Assembly: GCF_020026455.1 (NCBI RefSeq)
Contig: NZ_JAHHQJ010000012.1
Location: 25,202 to 89,201, forward strand
Direction of reading: 5' to 3'
DNA length: 64,000 bases
Source: Alistipes sp.
GTDB lineage: Bacteria; Bacteroidota; Bacteroidia; Bacteroidales; Rikenellaceae
A program made the translations under genes and the position numbers. How positions within the stretch are numbered: position 1 is the first letter of the stretch; every line of letters starts with the position of its first letter. Shown piece after piece: positions 33,590-42,836 of the stretch. Under the pieces are notes generated by a model. It saw nothing but the letters and a program-made list of their open reading frames with translations, did no database searches and was not told the DNA's origin.

Positions 33590-35197
33590 TTACTCTGCGG
33601 AAGTCGTAGCCCTCGACTCGTCGGGGTAGAGGACGATCTTATACTTGCCGGCTGAGATGGGAATGTTGTCGCCGTCCTGTGTCAGGGCCCCCAAATCGCC
33701 GCCCAGGTTCACGGCCCATGCCGCATCCCAGCGGAATTTGAAGCTGCCCTCTTTCATCTCAACGACAATGCTCCAACTGTTGTCTGCGGGGTTGTGGGTC
33801 ATCAGCTGTCCCTTGTCCCAACCGCCGGGAGTGGCATCGCCGATAATCTCCCAGCCGGTCTTGTCCACGGTCGCCGTCATGGCTGTCTGGTCGACAAAGA
33901 AGCGGTAATATCCCGCATCCTCGAGCCGGATGTTCTCTCCCTCGCCGATTTTGAAGGAGCCCGAGGTCTTCGTCTCGTTCCAGTTGATGCCGCCGATGCA
34001 GCCGTACATCACCTCCTCGTCGCAGAACTTGAACTCCGTGTTGGCGGGCAATTGGTGCGTGCCTGCGAACTTGAAGTCACGGGCCGGAGAGGTTACCTTG
34101 AAGCAGTTCTCCGCTTTGGGATTCCAGTCCTGATAGCTGCCGGGCATGGTCAGGAAGGCACTGGACTGCACGATGTCGGTTTTTTCCATGGAGAAGGAGT
34201 AGTCGCCGGCGGCCGTAAGGTTCAGCGTCATGATGTAGGGCGAGGTCTCCTTCAGCTTGAAGTTCTCTCCGGCGTGCTTCAGCTTGCCGGTGACGGTCTC
34301 TCCGCCCACTTCGTTCTGTCCCTTTTCGGCTCCGTAGTTGAAATCCCATCCGTTGTTGGCGCGGAACTTGAACTCGCCCTGCTTCAGCGAGGTGATGACG
34401 CTCCACAGACGGGTCTCGGGGTCGTATTCCATATCCGTGCTCTTGTCCCAGGCGCCCGACGTCGCATCGCCGATGAGTCCCCACACCAGATTCCCGCTGA
34501 CGGTCACATGACCGTCGGCCGAAATGGCGATTTTGTAGAAACCCTTGTCGGGTACGTTCTGACCTTCGGCCAGGGGACTCAGGTCCGAACTCTTCAACAG
34601 GGCGAACGAACCTCCCTGCTCAAAGTAGGCATAGCCTTCGTAACTTCCGTTGCTGGCCATGTCACCGAGCAGGTAGGCCTTGCGGAAATCCCAGTCGGGA
34701 TAACCTGCCGCAACATAGAGGGTCGGCTGGGTGTACTGGCCGATGTTGGCGTCGTAAATAGAGGCGTTGAACGACACGGTGTTGGTGGCATTGTCGGCCG
34801 CGGATTCATAGACGCTCGATTTCAGCGACACCTCGAACTTGTTGGTCACACCGGGCTTTGCCCCCAGGTCGGCCAGATGGCTGAGCATCTCGCTGTTGGT
34901 CATCTGGAGTGAGGTGGTGTTCTTGTCGGTATGGGCCACCTGCTTGGATGCGCCGTTGGTTGTGTTGGTCAGCGTGACGTCGTAGTGGATGACGGCCGAG
35001 ACGCCGTAGTCGGCCGGACTCCACGATATGGCGGGGAAATCCTCCGAGATATTCTCCCTGGTGATGGCAATATCGCTTGTCGGGAGTTCGTTCAAGGTGG
35101 CCAGCTGCCGAACCTCCATGATCGGCGAGGGGTCATCCTCGCAGGCTGTGAAGGTGAAGACCATCAAACCCGCCATTAATAAATGTTTCAGTTTCAT
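33590..35197 (-). CDS. SusE/SusF-like starch-binding outer-membrane lipoprotein
   Basis: A 535-residue lipoprotein (lipobox FTAC, Cys19, followed by EDDPS) that would hold starch at the cell surface. The N-terminal part (about 20-150) is the SusE immunoglobulin-like domain (PAISWSPADYGVSAVIHYDVTL). Three starch-binding-type modules then follow. Each carries a GDATxGxWDK-like motif (GDATSGAWDKSTDM, GDATPGGWDKGQLM) and a conserved FKFRxxxxWxxNxG segment, features of SusE/SusF carbohydrate-binding domains. It is third in the susC-susD-susE operon, 21 bp after susD. Confidence 0.87.
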   Translation of the reverse strand: MKLKHLLMAGLMVFTFTACEDDPSPIMEVRQLATLNELPTSDIAITRENISEDFPAISWSPADYGVSAVIHYDVTLTNTTNGASKQVAHTDKNTTSLQMTNSEMLSHLADLGAKPGVTNKFEVSLKSSVYESAADNATNTVSFNASIYDANIGQYTQPTLYVAAGYPDWDFRKAYLLGDMASNGSYEGYAYFEQGGSFALLKSSDLSPLAEGQNVPDKGFYKIAISADGHVTVSGNLVWGLIGDATSGAWDKSTDMEYDPETRLWSVITSLKQGEFKFRANNGWDFNYGAEKGQNEVGGETVTGKLKHAGENFKLKETSPYIMTLNLTAAGDYSFSMEKTDIVQSSAFLTMPGSYQDWNPKAENCFKVTSPARDFKFAGTHQLPANTEFKFCDEEVMYGCIGGINWNETKTSGSFKIGEGENIRLEDAGYYRFFVDQTAMTATVDKTGWEIIGDATPGGWDKGQLMTHNPADNSWSIVVEMKEGSFKFRWDAAWAVNLGGDLGALTQDGDNIPISAGKYKIVLYPDESRATTSAE

Positions 35198-35218
35198 CGT
35201 CTTTTCGGTTTTATGTGA

Positions 35219-36838
35219 TTAATAGCCTTCGTTCTGCTGCAGGTTCTGGTTGGAGCCGATATCGTCCGACGGAAGCGGATATATGGCGTAGAAGGACTCC
35301 ACACCGCGGCCTTCCGCAACACCGCCTTTCCAGGGCCATACATACTCCGAGGAGGTGTACTTGCCGAAGCGGACCAGGTCGGTGCGGCGCTGTGCCTCGT
35401 AGAACAGCTCGCGGGCACGCTCGTCCAGCAGGAAGTCGAGGGTCAGATCGCTCTCCGTAATTGCGGCACTGGCGTCGTCGCCGTAGGCGCGTTTGCGGAG
35501 TTTGTTGATATAATCCAGCGCCTCGCTCTTTGACGCGCCCTGGCCGCCGCGCAGAACGGCCTCGGCGAAGTTCAGGTAGATTTCACCCAGACGGAACAGC
35601 GGGAAGTCGATATAGGCCTCGTTCGACAGGGGCTTCGACCCGTCCTTGTTGATGTTGTAGAACTTGGTCACCGGAATGCCGTTGTTGTTGAATTCGGCCT
35701 CCTTCACGATCTCGATGTTGGTGGTGGCTTCGGTGCGCAGCATGGCAAAGCGCTTGTCCTTGGTGACCTCTCGCTCCTTTTTGAAGATGTTGTAGAGCGA
35801 GGATTTGGCCCGCACGCCCATCCATGCGCCCTTGGCGTTGGTCTCCTCCTGGAATGCCGAGGAGCCCCAGCAGAGAATGGCGGTCATGCCGCCCCAGGTC
35901 ATGGTGGCCTCGCCCTCGTAACGCAGCGGGAATATCATCTCGCGCGAGGTGTGGTTGTCGGCCTTGAACATGTCGCCGTAGACGGGCTCCAGAGCGTATC
36001 CGGCGGCGATAATCTTCTTACAGTACTCGATGCATTCGCCGTACTTCTTCTGGCCGATATAGGTCTCGGCATTGAGGTACAGACGGGTGAGGGCGGCCCA
36101 GGCTGCGGCCTTGTTGGCATGGCCGTAATTGTCGTTGAAGCCCACGGAGGCCTCCGAGAGCTGCTCCTCGCAGCCTTTCAGCTCCTGTTCGATGTAGACG
36201 AAGAGCTGGTCCTTCATGATCTGGGACGGACGCACGCTTCCGATGGGGCTGTTCTCGTCGACAAAGGGAACGTTGCGGTAGAGATCCAGCGCATACAGAT
36301 AGGTGAGGGCACGCAGGAAACGCGCTTCGGCACGGAAGACGTTGACGGTGTTGATGACCTCCTGCGAGCAGCCGCGGCTCTGCAATTTGGCGGGGGTCGT
36401 CTCCCGGAGGAAGGCGTTGGCGACATTGATCTGGTAGAAGAGCCGGAAGTAGGAACCCTTTACCCAGGGGCTCGACGGACCCCATGCGATGTGGTTGAAG
36501 TCGGGGATGCCGGGGTCGCTCCAGCAGCAGTGGGCGATATCGGAAGCCAGCTCCTGCATGTTCCATAGTACGCGGAGGAACGAGGATTGCGAACCTCCGT
36601 CGATGCCTACGACATCCTGGTCGGCGTCACCGCCGGCATTGCCGCCGATGACCATTCCGGCGTAGATTTTGGCCAGACTCTGCTGGTAGGCCTCCAAATC
36701 GGAACCGAACACGACCTCGGGGACCAGTTCGCTCTTGTCCAGGGGTAAGGTATCCAGATCGTTTATACACGAACCCAACGACAGGGTCATACCCAGCAGA
36801 ACCGTGGGTAACAGATATCCATATTTTGATAGTTTCAT
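35219..36838 (-). CDS. SusD-like nutrient-binding outer-membrane lipoprotein
   Basis: The 539-residue SusD/RagB-family lid protein that binds oligosaccharide and closes over the SusC barrel. Lipobox LGSC (Cys24). TPR-like helices carry the family landmarks RAEARFLRALTYLYALDLYRNVPF and LFRLGEIYLNFAEAVLRGG, and the C-terminal LDFLLDERARELFYEAQRRTDLVRFGKY, the classic SusD signature. It follows susC by 12 bp and precedes the susE-like gene. Confidence 0.95.
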   Translation of the reverse strand: MKLSKYGYLLPTVLLGMTLSLGSCINDLDTLPLDKSELVPEVVFGSDLEAYQQSLAKIYAGMVIGGNAGGDADQDVVGIDGGSQSSFLRVLWNMQELASDIAHCCWSDPGIPDFNHIAWGPSSPWVKGSYFRLFYQINVANAFLRETTPAKLQSRGCSQEVINTVNVFRAEARFLRALTYLYALDLYRNVPFVDENSPIGSVRPSQIMKDQLFVYIEQELKGCEEQLSEASVGFNDNYGHANKAAAWAALTRLYLNAETYIGQKKYGECIEYCKKIIAAGYALEPVYGDMFKADNHTSREMIFPLRYEGEATMTWGGMTAILCWGSSAFQEETNAKGAWMGVRAKSSLYNIFKKEREVTKDKRFAMLRTEATTNIEIVKEAEFNNNGIPVTKFYNINKDGSKPLSNEAYIDFPLFRLGEIYLNFAEAVLRGGQGASKSEALDYINKLRKRAYGDDASAAITESDLTLDFLLDERARELFYEAQRRTDLVRFGKYTSSEYVWPWKGGVAEGRGVESFYAIYPLPSDDIGSNQNLQQNEGY

Positions 36839-36850
36839 GGCTTGTCGGAT

Positions 36851-39800
36851 TTAGAAGTTAAGATTTACACCGAACAGGAAGGTGCGGGGACGCGGATAGA
36901 TGTTGTTGTCGACACCCAGACCGTCGATTTCGGGATCCAGACCGTCGTAGTCGGTGATGGTGAATACATTCTGGATGGTGAAATAGAGACGGGCGCTCTG
37001 ATTGGTCTTGAAGAGCTTCGGGAAGGTGTAGCCGATGGAGAGGTTGTCCATCTTCAGGAAAGAGGCGTCCTGCACGTAGTAGCTTGAGCGGGGCTGCGTG
37101 TTGCTGAAGTTGGTGTAGCGGGCCGAGTTCACGCGGTTCTTGAAGAATCCCGTGGGGTCCATCATCTGCGAACCGCCCCACGCCTCGCGGTTGGACTGCA
37201 CGTTGTTGTAGACATAGTTGCCGAAGCTGGCGCGCAGGGCAAACGACAGATCCCAGTTTCTGTAACTCAGCTGGGAGGTCAGACCCATGTAGACGTCGGG
37301 TGCGGCCTTCTTGTAGGGAACCAGGTCGTCCTCGTCGATCTTGTTGTCGTTGTTCTGGTCTACGTATGCGCCTTCGATGGGGCGTCCCGCAGCGTCGTAA
37401 ATCTGCTCGAAGACATAGAAGGAGTTGTAGGGGTTGTTGACGGCGTTGATCATGATGTTGTAGCCCGTGGCGCCGTCGATGCCCGTGTGGATGACGCCCT
37501 TGTAGGAGGGATCGTCGTTGAAGGTCATCTTGGTGATCTCGTTCCTGTTGTAGGAGATGTTGTAGCTCAGGGTCCAGTTCCAGTCCTTGGTGACGATGGG
37601 ATGGCCGGTCAGCGTGAACTCCACGCCCTGATTGGTCAGCGTACCGACATTGGTCAGCAGTTCGTTGCTGAAGTTGGTGCCGGCCGGAGCGCTCACCTTG
37701 TTGAGCAGGTTCTCGGTCTTGCGGTAGTAGTAGTCGATGCTACCGGTCAGCCGGTTGTTCAGGAAGCCGAAATCGATACCTGCGTTGTAGGTGGTGGTCT
37801 CCTCCCACTTCAGATTCTCGTCATAGGCCGCGGGGGCGATGAGCGGGTAGCTGATGTTGCCGAAGAAGTAGTTGGCGCCGGGTTTCGAGTAGTTGTAGCG
37901 GGCCATGTAGGGGTAGTCGCCGTTGTTGAGGTTCTGCTGGCCGGTGATACCGTATCCCAGACGGAGCTTGAGGTCGGAGAGCCAGTTGACGTCGCGCAGG
38001 AATTTCTCCTCCTTGATTTTCCAGGCTAGGGCCACGGAGGGGAAGAGACCCCAGCGGTTGTCCTCGCTGAAGCGTGAGGAACCGTCGTAACGGAGCGTGA
38101 AGGTCAGCAGGTAGCGATTGGCGAAGGAGTAGTTCAGACGGCCGAAGAAAGAGACCAGATAGTTTTCGGTCTTGTAGCTGGTCATGTCCTTGTAGAATTG
38201 GGTGCCCTTCTCCTGAGCCATGAGGGGCGAGTAGGGGTATTTCTCCCATTCCGAGCGGAAGAAGCGCTGCCAGGAGTAACCGCCCGTCACGTCGATGTGG
38301 TGTTTGCCGAAGGTGTTGGCGTAGTTGAGGTAGAAGTCCAACAGGGTGTTGCGCTTCAGCTGATAGTAGTTCTTGTTCTCGCCGAATCCCTTCTTGAAGA
38401 TACCCTGGCAATAGCTCATGGGCGAGTGGTCTTCGATGATGTTGTCGCCTTCGCCTTCCGAGATGTCATAACCCAGGTTGAGGTTGGCCCTCAGTTCGGG
38501 GAGGAAGTGGAATCGGTAGTCGATCTGTGCATTTCCGATGCTGCGGTAGACGGTCGATTCGTCGTGGTGCTGCTCCAGCATGGCCACGGGGTTGGTCAGG
38601 GCGATGTCGATGGCCGAGCTGTTGTCGGGCTTCAGGTACATGAAGTATCCGTTTCCGTCGGGGTTCTTGTCGTTGACATAGAGCGGGTTGCCGGTCATGT
38701 ATATCGGCTGTGTGGGGTCGAACTGCGTGGCCATTCCGATGGCTCCCCTGTCGGCGAAGCGGTTCTTGTTGTAGATACCCTTCACATTCAGGCGGATGTT
38801 CAGCATATCGTCGAAGAACGAAGGATTCAGGCTGATGGCGCCGGTGACACGCTCCATCTTGGAGGTCTTGAGGATACCCTTGTCGTTGGTGTAGGCCAGC
38901 GATACGCGGTAGGGCATATGTGGCACGCTGCCCGACAGGCTGACGTTGTGGTCCGTGGTGAACGAGTTGCCGAAAATCTGGTCCTGCCAGTTGGTGTTGG
39001 CATTGCCCAAAGCCTTGACCTGGGTCGATCCTTCGCCGTATTTCTCGGTGACGAATTGGCGGAAGCTGTCGGCCGACATGACATCGACGGTCTTTGGCGT
39101 GGTGTTGACCGCGAAGGTCCCGCTGTAATTCACGTGAATGCCCTTTCCGCCGCCGCGCTTGGTGTTGATGATGATGACACCGTTTGAGGCGCGCGATCCG
39201 TAGATGGCCGTGGCCGAGGCGTCCTTCAATACGGTGAAGGATTCGATGTCATTGGGGTGGATGGTGGCCAGGGGGTTTTCCATACCCTTGATGTCGGAGT
39301 CGTCGACCGGCACGCCGTCGATGACGATCAGGGGGTTGTTGGAGGCGGACATGGATGAGCCGCCGCGGATTCTGATGGTGGCGCCGGCACCCGGAGCACC
39401 GCCCTTGGTGATGACGCTCATACCGGCGACCTTGCCGACCAGCATGTCGCTGGCGGAGGTGACGGCACCCTTGACGAGTTTGTCGGCGTTGATGGCGGTA
39501 ACCGATCCGGTCAGGTCGTTTTTCTTGGCGGTACCGTAGCCGATGACCACGATGTTGTCCAGCAGGGCGCTGTCCTCTTCGAGGGTGACGGTCATGACGG
39601 GGGTTGCGGGGACTTCCTGGGTCTTGTAGCCCAGGAAGGAGATTACCAGAGTGGCTCCCTGTTCTACTTTGAGCTCAAAGTTGCCTTCCGCGTCGGAAGA
39701 GGTTCCGTTGGTGGGATTGGCTTTTTCCGTAATATTGGCGCCAATTATATTGCTTTGAGCATCTTTCACATGTCCTTTGACAGTAATTTGTTGCGCAAAG

Positions 39801-39874
39801 GCACCAATCGACATGAACAATCCCAGACATAGGGGAAGAATCATTCGAAAGATTCCAAGATAAATAAGCTTCAT
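36851..39874 (-). CDS. SusC-like TonB-dependent outer-membrane transporter
   Basis: Imports oligosaccharides captured by SusD, powered by TonB. The 1007 residues include a signal peptide (to about 28), an N-terminal carboxypeptidase-regulatory-like beta-domain (QITVKGHVKDAQSNIIGANI, about 29-115), a plug (GAGATIRIRGGSSMSA, NPLIVIDGVPVDD, IESFTVLKDASATAIYGSR) and a 22-strand barrel ending in ...RTFLFGVNLNF with a terminal Phe. No FecR-interacting STN domain is seen, consistent with control by the nearby two-component system rather than anti-sigma signalling. The operon promoter gives a leader of about 210 nt. Confidence 0.95.
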   Translation of the reverse strand: MKLIYLGIFRMILPLCLGLFMSIGAFAQQITVKGHVKDAQSNIIGANITEKANPTNGTSSDAEGNFELKVEQGATLVISFLGYKTQEVPATPVMTVTLEEDSALLDNIVVIGYGTAKKNDLTGSVTAINADKLVKGAVTSASDMLVGKVAGMSVITKGGAPGAGATIRIRGGSSMSASNNPLIVIDGVPVDDSDIKGMENPLATIHPNDIESFTVLKDASATAIYGSRASNGVIIINTKRGGGKGIHVNYSGTFAVNTTPKTVDVMSADSFRQFVTEKYGEGSTQVKALGNANTNWQDQIFGNSFTTDHNVSLSGSVPHMPYRVSLAYTNDKGILKTSKMERVTGAISLNPSFFDDMLNIRLNVKGIYNKNRFADRGAIGMATQFDPTQPIYMTGNPLYVNDKNPDGNGYFMYLKPDNSSAIDIALTNPVAMLEQHHDESTVYRSIGNAQIDYRFHFLPELRANLNLGYDISEGEGDNIIEDHSPMSYCQGIFKKGFGENKNYYQLKRNTLLDFYLNYANTFGKHHIDVTGGYSWQRFFRSEWEKYPYSPLMAQEKGTQFYKDMTSYKTENYLVSFFGRLNYSFANRYLLTFTLRYDGSSRFSEDNRWGLFPSVALAWKIKEEKFLRDVNWLSDLKLRLGYGITGQQNLNNGDYPYMARYNYSKPGANYFFGNISYPLIAPAAYDENLKWEETTTYNAGIDFGFLNNRLTGSIDYYYRKTENLLNKVSAPAGTNFSNELLTNVGTLTNQGVEFTLTGHPIVTKDWNWTLSYNISYNRNEITKMTFNDDPSYKGVIHTGIDGATGYNIMINAVNNPYNSFYVFEQIYDAAGRPIEGAYVDQNNDNKIDEDDLVPYKKAAPDVYMGLTSQLSYRNWDLSFALRASFGNYVYNNVQSNREAWGGSQMMDPTGFFKNRVNSARYTNFSNTQPRSSYYVQDASFLKMDNLSIGYTFPKLFKTNQSARLYFTIQNVFTITDYDGLDPEIDGLGVDNNIYPRPRTFLFGVNLNF

Positions 39875-40090
39875 TCATTTAGTGTTTTAGTTGGTCTCTT
39901 ATTATCGGTATGGTTCGGTGGTGGAAATGTGGCGTTGCCTGCGGTTTCAAGAGACGTTGTGAACCGGGGCAATGGTCGGTGTAGGTCGATTAGGTCTGTT
40001 TCATTTCATCATGCTCGTACTATTCTTTTAGAATTAATAATCTGCGGAGAAATACGTTTGGTTTTTAATCAATCAGTTGGTTCTGTTAAA

Positions 40091-40122
40091 CAAATATTGA
40101 AAAAAATGCTCGGAGAAACAAA
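40091..40122 (-). promoter_or_regulatory. Promoter for susC-susD-susE operon
   Basis: Minus strand: TTTG (40119-40122), a 20-bp spacer, AATATTTG (40091-40098). One mismatch in the -7 element, as at the permease promoter that shares the same upstream boxes. Confidence 0.6.
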
Positions 40123-40130
40123 TCGATTTT

Positions 40131-40184
40131 GCCGAACTGCAAGATTCGACTGCTGAACGGTAAAATAGAGATGACGAACTTTTG
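40131..40184 (-). promoter_or_regulatory. Three LytTR-like operator boxes, 21 bp apart
   Basis: GAAC cores at 40134, 40155 and 40176 on the plus strand are spaced exactly 21 bp. Each fits GNYGAACKK (GCCGAACTG, GCTGAACGG, GACGAACTT). On the minus strand they read CAGTTCGGC, CCGTTCAGC and AAGTTCGTC. The nearest lies about 8-11 bp upstream of the susC -33 element, about one helical turn closer than the equivalent site at the permease operon. Confidence 0.65.
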
Positions 40185-40239
40185 CTGATGAAAAGTCCGC
40201 CATCTTCCGGAACCGGCAAAGTTCCTATCTTTGTGTGAA

Positions 40240-42438
<2,199 letters not shown>

Positions 42439-42501
42439 TTAGAATGTATTGGATTCTGCCCGTTCTGATTGATTGACGTATTCCGCAGCGAGTCTATGGC
42501 G

Positions 42502-42532
42502 CAAAAATAAGAGGTTTGTTTTGAAATTCAAA
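42502..42532 (-). promoter_or_regulatory. Promoter for GH97 gene
   Basis: Minus strand: TTTG (42529-42532), a 19-bp spacer, TATTTTTG (42502-42509). Perfect consensus; leader of about 75 nt. No LytTR-like boxes are visible upstream, unlike susC. Confidence 0.7.
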
Positions 42533-42782
42533 TACCTTGTCGCCAATTTCCGGTGATTTGGGCGTAAAAAAATCGTTCCGGGCAATTTTTTGCATTTCCG
42601 CGCCGAAGGGACGGGCTTCTCCTTCTTCTCCTTCTTCCGGGTTCCGGGAGAACGGCCCTTTCTTTCTTCCCCCGCTCGTCGTCCGTGAGCACCGAGCCGC
42701 CCGTCCGCAATGACAGCCCAGCCCGCAACGCCCCCCCCCCTGTCCGCACGGCCTTGGGCGGAATCCTCTCTGTTTCGCGAAC

Positions 42783-42820
42783 GAAAAAAGGGTGAGCATC
42801 TGTCTTACTCACCCTTTTTC
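42783..42820 (-). terminator. Terminator of the fimbrial operon
   Basis: Arms GAAAAAAGGGTGAG and CTCACCCTTTTTC with an 11-nt loop give a strong hairpin with U-tract, 17 bp after the last fimbrial gene. Confidence 0.88.
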
Positions 42821-42836
42821 GAAAAAATGTCAGTTA

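Larger units (their letters stand above)
39875..40239. other. susC upstream region with long leader and operator array
   Basis: This 365-bp gap between the GH97 gene and susC has no coding gene. It holds the susC promoter (40091-40122), three phased LytTR-like boxes (40131-40184) and a leader of roughly 210 nt. A TATCTTTG on the plus strand (40226-40233) points into the GH97 gene end and has no matching -33 element. Confidence 0.7.

Noticed and set aside
40226..40233. Plus-strand promoter upstream of the GH97 gene end
   Set aside because: TATCTTTG matches the -7 element, but there is no TTTG at the right distance and no gene to transcribe on the plus strand.
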